Shown here: piece after piece, positions 46,595 through 59,314 of the stretch
Layout of the letters: each line of letters begins with the position of its first letter
Position numbering within the stretch: position 1 is the first letter of the stretch
DNA from: Pyrenopolyporus hunteri
Lineage: Eukaryota; Ascomycota; Sordariomycetes; Xylariales; Hypoxylaceae
NCBI GenBank assembly: GCA_902806595.1
Contig: CADCXC010000037.1
Location: forward strand, 1,860,001 to 1,924,000
Direction of reading: 5' to 3'
DNA length: 64,000 nucleotides
Notes under the pieces: generated by a model
What the model was told of the DNA's origin: nothing
Database searches by the model: none
What the model saw: only the letters and a program-made list of their open reading frames with translations
Program-made: the position numbers and the translations under genes

Positions 46595-49114
46595 ATGAAT
46601 ATTTCCAACGTGGTCACCGAACTAGAGATGGAGATGGAAGAATCGCAGAACCAGCGCGACGCGCGCGTCGAGCAGCTTTGGAGAAAGCTGGACTACCAAG
46701 GCACCGGCGAACTGGACTGGAAAGGGTTGCAAAAAGGCCTCAAGAGGATCGATCATCGTCAGTAGCATGCTCTCTCGCCTCAGTCGTTTTAGACCTGAGG
46801 CACTTCGTTACTAACTTTGCGCGATAGCATTGAAGAATGCCGATCAGATGCTTAAGACCATTATTAAGGTTGTGGATACGAATGGCGACGGCAAGATTCA
46901 ATATGAGGGTCCGTAGAGTCTGCGCCCGACCGTTGTCTCTTCCTGTGACGAATGTGGCCCCTTTCGACTAACTACTCCCATGTGGATATAGAGTTCCGAG
47001 TCTTCGTTGAGGCCGCTGAGCGTCAGCTCTTCGTTCTTTTCAAATCTATCGACCGTGATCAGAATGGGAAGATCGATAAGGAAGAGCTTCACCATGCTGT
47101 GCAACGTGCTGGTCTTGCGGTGCCGATGCGCCGACTAGATGAGTTCTTCGAGAATATCGATCACAACCGTGACGGGTTTATCACCTACGAAGAATGGCGG
47201 TTAGTAACTCTCTAGCTCTTATCTCTCACCTATTTCGTAACTCTGAGGTATTAAGCCTTGCCGGGAATAAAAGTCGGGATGGTGTAACAGTAGCCCGGGA
47301 CCGTTCCTATATAGTTGCTATAGTCGATTTCTACTTCTTTTTTAAAAAATTTCTAAGCAGAGCATCGCGGAGTAATGGCCGTGCTGCGGGTACCTATTCA
47401 TATGTTTAAAAGCCGCTATATGAACAAGTATTGACTGACGTCTCATCACGCCAGGAATTTTCTCCTATTCATGCCCAATACCGACTCCGCCACGACACTA
47501 CGAGCAGTTTTCACATTCTATACAGATATTCTCACTCTCAATTCCGAAGGTGACTCGGTTGTCAGCGAGGAAACCCTTCAAGGTTTAGGTACGAAACTTC
47601 TCTACACCCTCTTTGGTTCAATCTTAAGAATCGCCTGCCCACCTGGAATACCGCCGAATCAAGAACCTACTCCATCGTCATCTTCTCTCGGACAACAAGT
47701 GAAACGAGAACCGCAAACACCAGCGACGAGAGCAACTCCGATACCCGATGATACGGACGACATGGCCGTCGCTACCACGTCATCGTATAGCGAAGATGCT
47801 ACAGGCTCCGAAAGCATACCGTCCGTCCATACGCCGCTTGTAGAAGCCGAACAGGCGAAGCGTCTCGCGCCACAAGACCCTGAGATTGAACCTGGCTTGA
47901 GTGAAAAGAGCAAAAGATCCGTGCTGATTAGATACCTCCCCGATCCAGGCTATTTCATTGCCGGTGCCGTGGCGGGAGGCATTTCTCGGACTGCTACTGC
48001 TCCCCTCGACCGGCTGAAGGTCTACCTTCTCGTAAACACAACGTCGAGCGCCAATATTGCCGTCGACGCCGCCAAGAAAGGCCAGCCCGTCCGAGCTCTG
48101 AAGCATGCTGGCAGGCCTTTATTCACAGCGATTTCTGACATATATAAGGCTGGAGGTATTCGGGGGTTCTTTGCCGGTAATTACTTTCCTAGGACGAGGT
48201 CACTCTGCATCATCTCGAGGCTCACTTTTCTTACTAGGCAATGGGCTCAATGTGGTTAAGATTATGCCTGAGACAGCGATCAGGGTACTTTTCTCAAAAC
48301 ATTGTGTCCGTTTCCGACCTTGCTAACTATATATTAGTTTGGGGCGTATGAGGCTGCTAAGAAAACCCTCGCAAGCCTTGAAGGTCACAACGATACGCAT
48401 CACATAAACCCGTATTCCAAGTTTGTAGCAGGCGGTGTAGCTGGAATGACCGCGCAGTATGTTTCTCTTACCCCTTTTCTAAGCATAACAACTGCTAATG
48501 AACATCCAGATTCTGTGTCTATCCTTTAGATACCCTCAAATTTCGGTGAGCTTGCCGCTTCATTCTCACATAACTATATGACTTATATGATGGTTAGCCT
48601 ACAATCCGAATACGTATCCGGTGGAGCGCGAGGCAATGCCCTTCTCCTACAGACTGCCCACAAGATGTGGACGGAGGGTGGTGTCCGGGCTGCCTACCGT
48701 GGCGTGACGATGGGTCTAATCGGCATGTTTCCCTATTCGGCCATTGATATGGGCACGTTCGAACTACTCAAAACGACCTATATAACGTATAAGGCAAAGG
48801 CCAACGGCATACACGAAGAGGACGCCCAACCAAGCACATTCGTTACAGGGATTATGGGTGCGACATCCGGTGCCTTCGGAGCCACGGTTGTCTATCCCCT
48901 CAATGTACTCCGCACAAGATTACAGACTCAAGGAACCAGCATGCACCCGGCACACTACACAGGTATATGGGACGTAGCGCAAAAGACGGTCCAAAATGAA
49001 GGAGTGAGAGGTCTCTACAAGGGCTTGATGCCGAATCTTCTAAAAGTCGCTCCGGCCCTTAGCATCACGTGGATGGTTTACGAAAACACGAAACGTCTCT
49101 TGCACTTGAATTAA
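46595..49114 (+). CDS. Calcium-binding mitochondrial carrier (SCaMC / ATP-Mg-phosphate carrier type)
   Basis: Eight exons: 46595-46757, 46828-46908, 46992-47199, 47455-48176, 48238-48284, 48338-48456, 48510-48545 and 48598-49114. All phases agree, giving 630 aa. The N-terminal half has four EF-hand loops at about 33-44, 71-82 (DTNGDGKIQYEE), 102-113 (DRDQNGKIDKEE) and 138-149 (DHNRDGFITYEE). After a Ser/Thr-rich linker come three solute-carrier repeats of the inner mitochondrial membrane with signatures PLDRLK, PLDTLK (spliced PLDTLKFR|LQ) and PLNVLRTRLQ. This is the calcium-regulated adenine nucleotide/phosphate carrier family (yeast Sal1, animal SCaMC), and the substrate is inferred from that. 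The 36-nt exon 7 carries half of the second signature and is easily missed. Confidence 0.93.
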
Positions 49115-50628
49115 AAAACGGACCATCAATCGAGAGTCCGCTCGAGACGATATATCCAAGGGTACCCGAAAAAATTTAAACGGCGCATCAAATAGATACT
49201 CCTAAGAAGGCAACTGAACTCTATCAACAAGGGATTAGATGGACGACGAGGGAAACTAGGTACCTATACAATCATCAGACATCTTGGAAGCGTCTAGGCG
49301 GGACTGGTCTCCCGGGCAAGGAAACACGCATACCTTAGGGGGAGGGGGCGCGAAGAGGAAACCAAAAAGGGGTCGTGAGAGGGGCGGGGGAGAAAGGGTT
49401 TTAGATGGATAGATCTCCAAGAAGGCGGTGTGTGCGAGGGTTCGCGATATATCCCACTTGCATTAGCAGGCGTTCATCAAAGAAGGGCGGGCGGGCGGGC
49501 GGACAGGATAGTTTTGCGTTGTTGTTGCTGTTGCTGTTGTTGGTAGTGGTTAATTGTCTAAGGACATTCTTGGCAGCTAGTCGTATTTACAATGGGACGT
49601 TGGAAATGATCGGAAACTAGCAGCAAAGTTCAATGACTAGATACCTATTTAGGTAGGCGAGTATCGAACTGCTGATGATTTAAGTGTATGGGTAGGCCTC
49701 ACGCTTGCGCGCCTGTACAATGGCGGACGATATTGTGGTAGATAGCGAGCAAGCGAGCAGGAATTCATGTTTCTGGTTGCAAACGGGTTACGTGTAGGTA
49801 GAATCTACCGCAACCAGCTCTTCCATCTTGAAATGGGATTCTCACGAATACCTACTCGTTTACCTACGGCGCTACGTATCCGCTATCATCATGTGATGTT
49901 TCTAGTCTTGCCCTTTCTAGCGACAAGAGAATACTTCCCGGTGGTGGTTAAGCGGGCGTGTATCTACGAGGCATTCCCTACGCGGATATCAAACGGAAGG
50001 TAGTAGACTCATGGTTGGCCATCCGATCTATTTCGTTTCGATTATCGATTGTTTTTCAAATCGACCAATGTCTATGCGCCCGTGCTGGGACTTAACACCA
50101 AAAAAAAAACTCTCGGGGCCACATTCGGGGCGGAAGCATCTCTTCGCGATTCTTACATGAGAATCTCTCCGTAAGTAAGACACCTCTGAACTCCAAAAAA
50201 GAAAAAGTCCCTCGCCGCGACGACTCCCTGCTTCGGGGAGTGCGCTCATATCTTACTGAACCGTCGTACAAACCAACCGGCTGCTCTCAACTCCGTCCGA
50301 TAATGCTTTCGGGGATATCTTTAGGTATACCGTCCAAATCAAACATGATAAAACACAACCGTGTAGTGGTAGCCTGCATCCCTGCCCCCCTTGAGAAAAT
50401 AAAGTGTCGCTTGGTTTGAATACGCGCCACACAATGCTGTTACCATAAACTCCGATGAACACCGATTCAATGCAATTCCCAAATATTATATAACGGTGTC
50501 CCGACAAGACTTTTTCTGCCGTATCTGTTGTATCATTAATGAGTAATAAAGGAGTGGTACGGGGAATGTTAGGTAGTGGGTAGGTAGGTAGTTTTGTAGG
50601 GCGGTGTTCATGTCTTGGGTTCTATCAA
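49115..50628. other. Intergenic between convergent genes
   Basis: 3' flanks of the carrier (+) and Ulp1 (-) genes. It has (GGGC)n at 49485-49502, TTGTTGCTG repeats near 49517-49540, a poly-A run near 50099-50110 and a G-rich block near 49338-49395. No gene is supported. Confidence 0.6.
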
Positions 50629-52928
50629 TCATAGATTCGATATGTCAAACGGTCCGGTGAAGCCGCCGTTTAGGAGCATCGCCGCGATTCTTCGCCTTTG
50701 GAGAGGCATGTCGCTTTGCGAGTAGCCGCTAGGATCTATGCCAAGCGACAGGTATATGGAATTCGTGATTACGAACATGCCACAGTCGTACCCATTTGTC
50801 TGCGTGGGAACTTCGTAATGCTCCGTACGCCACTCATCAGCGACGTATTTAGCACCCAAAAAGTTTCTCATCCAGGTATGGACATCCTGTAAGTGCGCCC
50901 TTCCGGCCGTTTGGAACGAGTCGACGTAGGCGATAGTCCGGCGCGAGGGTCGGATAACGAGAACGGTCCAGTGGTTGTTTTCGTTGACCGGGATGAGCAC
51001 GGTATCGATGTCAAGGAAGTTTCCTGGCTTCATACCCCAGTTCCGATCTAATCCTCGGGCGTAGATGTTATTCTTAGGGTCGCGCCGGAAATTCGACCAG
51101 TATTGGGAGGAGAGAGCGACACATTTCGGCGTGTTCGTCTTGGGAACCACACCAGCTGCATCGTTAACATAGGTCGCGAGATGAACTAAAGTCGCTTGGA
51201 TCGCGTTATCATTCAGCCATGAGGAGGCGGGTACCAGTCTCGCGAAATCTCGCGGCGTAAGCTCTACACCATCTCGGTGGCGCGCCCCTTTCCATTTATT
51301 CTGTTCCGTATAGCCGTTATTAGGCGATTCCTGAGCTTTCTTCTCCCATTCTTCGCTAAGAGGAGTAATGAGAGGCGTCCTCGCTCTTCGCAAACCAAGC
51401 GGGCGTAGCGCTTGATTCATGCGTTCTTCCTCAATACGGAGTCGTTCTAGGCGTTCCTTCTCGGCCTTTTCTTTCTCGATGCGCAAACGTTCTTCGCGCT
51501 GCGAATCCAACTCGTCGATCTTGGTATCGTTCGGGGTGAGTCGCAAGCGCTCTAAGCCGGGGAGACATATTTCATGGTCGTGCTCGAAAAATTCGCGGAT
51601 GTTCTTGTATTTCGGTGGAGGTAAAGGTCCCCAGAACTGCTGAGTCACAGGCTCAGTCTGCTGGACAGGCTGCTCCTCTTGTTTCTCGGGTGGCGGAGAC
51701 AACACCTGACCCGAGACTCGCCTCGACCCCATCTTCTTTCCATTAGGGAATTGTTGAGTAGCTCTCCTGGCGGCAGCCATGGCTGCAGCAGAATTCGGTG
51801 ATATTACGGGAGAAACAGAGGGCGACGTTCCTATTTGGCTCATCGGAGGATTGGTAGGCGGCGTATCAACGGGGCTATCGATTTGCATAGGGTCACCGGC
51901 CATCCCGTTAGGGGTAGAAGGTTGATCTTCCTCATTACCGAGTCGACGTCGCTTCGAAGTCCGTCCCTCGTCTGCGTTTTCGGGAGGAGCGGGTATTGAG
52001 GTAGAACGGGCTCGACGAGTCGTACGGAACAGTTTATTGCCTAAGTTGGCGCAGAGATTGTAGGACGAGTCTCGGAGATAACTGACAGCATTGCGGAGGC
52101 CTGTTCCGAAAGGAGAGCGCGGTGCTGTGTTGCCGCGCACCGGCGTTCCCACGATCTCTTCCTCATCTAACTCAGATGGCCAAGCTCCCGGCATTGGAGT
52201 AGGTGTGCGCTTAGAGACCGTGCACAGAGGTCTCATGCGCGGGTCCGAAAGAGGATCAGGTCTTTGCAGGTACCTTCGAGTCCTAGGACTCAGCGGCAAA
52301 ATCTGTCGGGGAGAGTCGAAAGGGAGGACCGGGGCATTCGATCGATGACGGCGATGTTGGGAAGATACGGTCGACCAACTATATCGGGGAGGTACCTAAC
52401 GATCCCAAGATGGAGATAGCTTGATGAAATATTAGTGACAAAGCAATACCAAGTGCAGGTTAACGGGAAATTCAAACGGAAAAGAAAAAAAGAAAAAGAA
52501 GACGGCATGGGTTAGGGGTTCATTCGAGTTAAAAATCGACTTACTGGTCGAGACGCAGCTAACCCGGCTACTAATCTCTCGAATTCGTCCGGCTTGGGCT
52601 GATTATAACGTCGCTTTCTTGTTCGGGAAGTTGTAGGGTCGGTGGGCGCGACAGGACTCGGTTGGTCGGGAAGTTGGATAGTGACGGTTCGGGTCGATCG
52701 CGGGATCCTGATTTGTCGAGTCCGATAGACAGGTGCAGGAACTATCGAGTTACCTGTATTCCAAGCATGGATTCTTCCAAGCAGATGTGCGTCGGCATGG
52801 GATTCCCGGCTGATGCGCGCGCGAGTTTCGCGGCAGGGTTTGCAGAGGAAGCAGTGGCTGGGGACGCGCCAGTCGTGCTGTAATGCATCCATGGTTAACG
52901 ATAAGTTGCTATTGCCTATAAAATTCAT
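50629..52928 (-). CDS. ulp1: Ulp1-type SUMO protease (peptidase C48)
   Basis: Two exons: 52928-52545 and 52395-50629. The donor is GTAAGT and the acceptor GTTAG, in phase 0, for 716 aa. The C-terminal cysteine-protease domain is complete: GVELTPRDFARLVPASSWLND, then the triad His603 (ENNHWTVLVI), Asp620 (AYVDSF) and Cys666, with the oxyanion Gln660 (PTQTNGYDCGMFV). This family matures SUMO and removes it from substrates at the nuclear pore or nucleus. The N-terminal 500 residues are disordered with Arg-rich patches (KRRRLG) and a Glu/Arg coiled coil (about 415-455). Exon 1 contains a Cys/His-containing stretch (HCFLCKPCRETRARISRES). An in-frame ATG 12 codons downstream (MDALQHDW) is an alternative start. 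Confidence 0.93.
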
Positions 52929-55790
52929 GTTTGCGAAGCTTAAAGAGGTGGAAATAGAGACTACAGGGGTATGTATGTTCCTATGGTAGGCGCGATAAGT
53001 TGAATATTGGATGTGTGATGGAGTTGAGCAGGGACAGAGTTGGGGATGCGTTGTTGAAAGAACGAGTGAAGTGTGAAAAGACGAGAGTTGCGCAGTGGCA
53101 ATTGACAAATTCGTATTGATCGTTATTGTGACTGCCGTTGGCTGCTTTTCTTGCGAAATCAACTTTTGATTCGGATAAGAAAAAAGGAAGAAATGAAGAA
53201 AGGAAACTCCAGTAAGTGGAAGCGGCCCGAATTTCAAGGTTGCCCAGATACAGATATGATGCCCGGGCGATGAGGGTTGATTCGTGAATTCACTGCTTAT
53301 GCTATTCCTTAATTGAGGCAGGGTAATGACTGAGGGGTCTCACTAAAAAGAAAAAGGAAAAGAAATGTTTACCGCAATATCATACGTACATGCGCACTCT
53401 GGTTTGGTTACGAATTTGCGTAGCGACGATTCGCGATCAGATTCGATGCATCTGGAGAGGTATCTGGATGGAAAAAAGTTGAAAGGTTCCGCGGTTCAGC
53501 GCGGAGGAATCAAGGTGCATTTGGCTACGCACGGGCCATATCATTGCTACGGTTATTTTCGCCGCATTCAGCCTTGTCGATCCCCTAAGATCCCTGTAAC
53601 TCCAGCTGCTTGACATCATGTACCTACCTAGGTACCTTATATAGGTACATACCTAGGTACCTTAGGTAGGTAGGCACATGTTGCGCTACAGGCGCTGGAC
53701 ACAAGACCTGGCACCTAATATCTATCACACGTGCCTCCTTCCGTCCTATCAATTGATATCACTCGCATACCTATGTACCTAGGTACTTACCTATTACATT
53801 TACAGCACCCAACGATTGAGAAGAAAGCCATTACCAGAAAACCCGATCACGAGAGAACCCCAAAGCACCAATCGTACATTTATTGAAAATTTAAACATAT
53901 ATTGCAATTTCGATCTGCCCTTTTCCCTCGGCTGCAGATAAGGCCTTTCACTGGACTAAGATCATTGTCTTAAGTCTGGTAGGTATCCATTCGGAGTTAA
54001 CAGGTATGGCGGCACCTAATATAGGTAGGTACTTATGTAAATCAAAAGCATCAACTATGTATACCTAGGTACCTAAGTTGTCAACGTTTTAAGATTACTT
54101 CAAGCTGCCATACTGCTTCATAGGTCTAGTATAAGCCAGGCATGTTAAGGTTACCTAAGTTAAAGTTGTACGGCAATGTGCTTGTTGTTAATTCCTTACC
54201 TACGTGTAGGTACCTAGGTCGCAATTCAAGAGGTATCTGCAATTATCCAAGCCGGATCTGGGCGAAATGATCCCTGACTCGGGTCTCGGTTCAGCCTCAT
54301 CTGTAGGGTCCCGAAATACATACCTATCAGTTTCCAGCCCGCATGCGCTATATTCTGGATTTGAATCGACATTGGTCATTTTGTGACTGAAACACAACAT
54401 GCAAGAATCGAGTTTGTGCATCCGTATAAGTTCCATTGATATGTGTGTACCAGGTAAGCAGACTCCTTAATCCGATTCAGTTCCGTCTACCCATATATGT
54501 AAATAGGCAGAATACCTACCTGTCACTACATGTATATGCTGGGGTGTGTATCTTAGGTGATAGGTAACATACGAATTACTTGCCTCGACGTACACGTAGG
54601 TGCCTATATATAAACAGTAGGGTCCAAGTTTCATAGCGTCTTAGCGCATCTAGTTTATATACTGAGATTTTCACGGGAACTTTTACAACTTTTGTGATAC
54701 ATCGTCTAAGGTTCTAGCTCAGTCTATTTCTTATTCATGCTCGGACTTGCGTGTAAAGTGTGTTTGAATTAACAATCACACTACTTGTATGTATTACACG
54801 ATGTATAGGTACATAGTAGAAGTGGGACTACCTACATGGACCAATAAGGGGCCCTAGAAATACGCAACCTTCCAAGGTACCTAGGTACCAGTGATGGTAT
54901 ACTGCAAATACCCCAAGCGACAACCCCTCCAGAATTTAAATACACGTATGTAACGGTTAACGCCGACAAGAGAGTTTTTTCAAAAAATAAAATAAAATAA
55001 AATAAAAAAAAAACCATCAGCAGCAGATTGGGTTACGATTGTTCCACTGGGAAACCCTTAATTCCCGTTCCAACCATTTTTCTCATTCCCGCTCTCTTCA
55101 ACCGCGAATTCCCCCCACCACGGCCCCACCCCTTTCATTGCCGTGTTGACATCCCGGGACTATGATTCAAGGCGAGCCACAAGCCTATTTCGCTGATCAT
55201 GGGCTACCAAAGCGTATCCGAGGGCCAGCTCCCCATCGTCTTGACAAGCCGAAGGATTCGTATCGTCCGAGTAGTATACCTATCTGAGCTGTTCCTGTAT
55301 TTTAGGTGCTCGGAGTGTTCCAGCTCCCCTGATCCGGCCTCTATCGGCCCTCGCTGACCTACCAAGGCCAATGACCAGTACTGATAGATGCTTACCTACT
55401 CGGAATTACGTCTTTAAGCGACCCTGTCTAGAAGGATGATGGCCCCAACGGAACCTGCTGCACTTCCCGATCTCCCTGCCGTTAGATGCTACTAGCGTCG
55501 GCCCTATGTCTTGTCCTTACATGTACAGCTGTTTGTCTCTTCCGCCGCCCTCGTGTATAACAACACATCGGGGTTAAATAGTGCTTGATACCCGAGTTCG
55601 CTCACGGAAAAGACGCTCCCCCTACTGTAGCTATCGCTGTGCTTTTGGTCCTCTAATCTCCATTGCAGTAAACGCAGATATACACTCATCTCCGCGCAAT
55701 TGCGTCGCCTTGCCGTAGTAAAGTTACTGGGTGCGGTTCGCCTTTTTGAGTCTTTCGTCTTCCCTTGGGTTTCTAATCAGTTTAGGGGCG
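52929..55790. other. Intergenic, palindrome-rich
   Basis: First part (to about 53250) is the Ulp1 promoter and leader. Between 53620 and 54900 there are many TACCTAGGTACC palindromes, then a (AAAAT)n run near 54980-55012. No gene is supported; upstream promoter of the monooxygenase lies at the right end. Confidence 0.6.
53621..53673. repeat. TACCTACCTAGGTACC palindromic cluster
   Basis: Four overlapping copies of TACCTAGGTACC/GGTACCTTA units in about 50 bp. The block is close to its own reverse complement. Confidence 0.85.
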
Positions 55791-57859
55791 ATGGAGAGTC
55801 AGGCTTCGGAAAGATCCTCGCCATCATACTATGACATAGGTAAGTCGGTCGACGCCCTTAACCACTCTACGGGGCTAACGTATACCCAGTAATCATCGGG
55901 GCTGGTCCCGTAGGGCTCATGCTCTCGACATGTCTTGCGAGATGGGGTTACAGGATTAAGCACATTGATAACCGGGCGGAACCCACACCCACAGGTCGCG
56001 CAGACGGCGTCCAGCCTCGATCCCTAGACCTCCTTCGTAACATGGGCCTCAAATCCGCTATAATGGCCCATAAACCTGCGCGAGTTTTCGAAGTCGCTTT
56101 CTGGGACCCCCCGAAGAACGGCAAGGGTATAGTTAGAACAGGCACCTGGGCCAGCTGCCCCAGTTTCATCGACGCGAGATACCCCTTTACTACTCTCCTG
56201 CATCAAGGCCGGATAGAGCGCGTTTTCATCTCAGACCTAGGGAAGAATGGTGTTAAGATTCAAAGACCGTGGACCATTAAGGGCTTCGCGTCGGATGAGA
56301 AGTCAGATCCCGAATACCCCGTCGAAGTCCACCTCGAACACGTCGACGGAAACGAGCGGGAAACAGTCAGAGCCAAGTACTTATTCAGCGGCGAAGGAGC
56401 TAAGTCTTTCGTCAGAGACCAGTTAGGCATCAAGATCACTCACAAGGACCCCATTACGCATGTCTGGGGCGTTATAGACGGCGTCGTCAAGACCGATTTC
56501 CCAGACATCAAGGTTAGTATTATTAAGGTGTCCAGCAGGCGTTCAATTAACATCCTTTAGATGAAGTGTACGATACATTCCGAACACGGTTCGATAATGG
56601 TAATCCCTCGTGAAGACAACATGGTCCGACTATACATCCAGATCTCATCCTCTACGGACGCAGACCGGAGTCCGCGCAGAACAGCCACCGCCGAAGAAGT
56701 TCAAGCATCCGCGAAGAAGATTCTTCAGCCTTACTCGATTGAATGGGAACGCGTCGAGTGGTACTCGGTATACCCTATCGGCCAGGGTATATCAGCCAAA
56801 TACACAATTGACCACCGTGTATTCCTAGGCGGCGATGCTTGCCATACTCATAGTGTAAGGCTTCTACGCCCTCTGTACGTAGCATTACTGACTTTTTCAT
56901 AGCCCAAAGCCGGGCAAGGCATGAACACGGCGTTTTTGGATGCTCTGAATCTTGCTTGGAAGATCCACGCTGTCGAGGCTGGGTTCGCTGATCGAACCGT
57001 GTTGACAACGTATGAATCCGAGCGCAAGGACGTTGCGGAAACCCTACTCTCCTTCGACAACAAATACGCCAAACTATTCTCACAACGGCCGCCCGCCGCA
57101 AAAGAGGTCCAAGCTGCCTCAGAACAGACGGGTTCTCAAGCTGAAGACAACGAGTTCGTCAGGACCTTCAAAGAGTCTTGCGAGTTCACTAGTGGTTATG
57201 GCGTCGCGTACAAACCTAATGCGCTGAACTGGTCACCAGCCCATCCGGCCAAATCCTCATTAATCCATCCCCAGGGAACCAAATTACGGACGGGTCGAAT
57301 TATGATAAACGCCGACGTTACTCGAGTCGTAGACGCTAATGTCGTCCACTTGGAACAAGAGGTTCCTCTCAACGGCTCGTTTCGGATCTATGTTTTTGCT
57401 GGAAATCCTCTACTTACCACTAAGGCGCTGAAAGATTTCGCTCTTTATCTCGACAAGAAGGGGTCATTCTATAGCTCCTATCTCCGACCCGACATCGACT
57501 CCGTCTCGCATCACGAGAACCACAATCCTCACAGCCTCTTCTTTACTATCTGCACCATATTTGCTGCTCAGCGAAGTCAGATCGAGATCACGCGTGACGC
57601 GCCAGATCTACTTGCTCGTTACCGGGACCATATCTATGCTGACGATAAATGGGACCGTCGCGTGGCCGATGCAAAGGCTGCGGCCCATGCTAAGATGGGC
57701 CTTGATCAAGAGAAGGGTGGGGTTGTCGTGGTTCGACCCGACGGCTATGTAGGCATCGTGACGAACTTGGTCGAAGGGCCGGGGACCGTGGATGCATTGA
57801 ACGAGTATTTCGGTGCTTTTTGCTCGAAGAAACTAGGAAAGATGATGGCTCAGCTATGA
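55791..57859 (+). CDS. FAD-dependent phenol 2-monooxygenase-like hydroxylase
   Basis: Four exons: 55791-55839, 55890-56512, 56561-56854 and 56903-57859, giving 640 aa in frame. The first junction rebuilds the dinucleotide-binding motif (DI|VIIGAGPVGLM). Other group-A flavoprotein landmarks are present: RADGVQPRSLDLL, the DG-type region GEGAKSFVRDQLG and the GD motif FLGGDACHTHSPKAGQGMN (spliced after HS). The C-terminal thioredoxin-like dimerisation domain ends with VVVVRPDGYVGIV. This matches fungal phenol hydroxylases, which ortho-hydroxylate phenols with NADPH and oxygen. The actual substrate is not readable. All introns are 46-50 nt. It leads a row of plus-strand genes, but nothing shows they form a biosynthetic cluster. 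Confidence 0.92.
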
Positions 57860-58713
57860 GAGTATCATGCACTGTAACTGACGAGGGACCCAGCACTTCC
57901 GTATCGATTGACATGAGCGCAGGCATATGTTGCTTTTCTTGTTATATACCTACTTTCATATTTTTGCACATATTTAGATATTACCACCCTTACGATCGGT
58001 AATGGCAACTTTCAATGATGAAATTCGAAATATATACACGGTTATTGTGAAATTATATAGTTTTATATACATAGGTACGTGCCTAAATGGTGGAATACTT
58101 GGGTGCCACGTTACGTAGAGGTAAGCTCTATAAGGGAGTAGGGGGAAGGCAGGTATAGGGCATCTGGGTACGTTTACATGAACACATATGAACACATGTA
58201 GCCTAGAATCGAGGCTTCCTTAACTGAGGTATACGACTACCTACCTAAAGTTACCTACTGGATTGGTATTGGTACTGGAGTACTTCTGCAATCTCGATCT
58301 TTGGATGGAAGGAACCAAATGTCAATTAGAAGCTGAAGCGACTGCCAAGTACCGCACGCCTACCTAGCTAGCTACGTATAGCGCATCATAACCTAGTAGG
58401 GACTGGGATATCAGGATTAAGAAGGGTAAGGACGCCGTGAGAGCTGGGGCACGTGTAGGAGCGAGCAAACTTTCATCATCGCGCCAGGAAGTCTCGACCA
58501 CAGTGAGCTTCCCGTCCTCTAAGTAGTCTGAAGCGTTTAGTGTGACTCGTCGAAAGTCTCACTGCATTCACCGTTCCCATCCCTCCTCACCCTTCCAAGC
58601 CAGTCCTGTCCAGCCCAACCTTTTGATATGAACGCCTTCTACCTTGACCTTCAGCCTAAATATCTGCTGTCCTTCTCGGGTATATATATACGAATCCCCT
58701 GATTACATAGATC
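57860..58713. other. Intergenic
   Basis: AT-rich 3' flank of the monooxygenase, ACCTACCTAAAGTTACC near 58237 and a TATATATA box at 58680-58690, about 25 bp upstream of the next ATG. No gene. Confidence 0.6.
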
Positions 58714-59243
58714 ATGGTGCCGGGAATGCTACATCGCCGAAAGGAGCTTAAATCATCTAGAGGAAAAGAGAAGTATGACGCTGGGGACGTTATCCGTTCT
58801 ACTCGCGGCGGACAAATCACCGCCCTTGATATAAACAATGCATTCAAGAGGTCTGGAACTCATAGCTTGGACAGGGCTGGCTATCACGAGGAAAGTTAGT
58901 ATACATTTCGTGCCCCTTTCCCTCCCTGCCTATGGCTTACGATGAGCTAGAGTGTCGTAACGTGCTTGTAAGATATTGTGCACACATTCCAAGAAATTTT
59001 CAATACAAGGATGGAATTCAACAGGTATGCAATCCCTACTTTGGACGGGCTGTATAATTTCTAATACAGACCTCTCAGATCTTTCTTATTTTACGTGAAC
59101 ATCTTGGTGATGAGAATCTTGACCTAGCAGGTGGCGTGCTTTACGAATTGATCGAGGTCGATTGCGACTATACGGACGACCCGGGAGCTGCATTCCAACG
59201 CTGGAAGCATGATCATCTACGTAGATATGTTAGGAGCAGATGA
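58714..59243 (+). CDS. Unknown 142-aa protein, 3 exons
   Basis: Exons 58714-58894, 58951-59024 and 59070-59243 join in phase (GTTAGT and GTATGC donors, CTAG and CTAATACAG acceptors). The 142-aa product starts MVPGMLHRRKELKSSRGKEK. Exon 2 encodes VLVRYCAHIPRNFQYKDGIQ, and exon 3 gives ILREHLGDENLDLAGGVLYE, then DCDYTDDPGAAFQRWKHDHL, ending VRSR. Each exon is too short to stand out alone, but the spliced frame is coherent, basic at the ends and acidic near the C-terminus. I do not recognise the family. Introns are only 56 and 45 nt. It sits 71 bp upstream of the next gene on the same strand. Confidence 0.62.
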
Positions 59244-59314
59244 TCCGTACCGCCTATGGAACCAAGAATTGACTTCTCATCTAGGCCGACCTTGAACTCC
59301 CTCACGTTCCCCAT

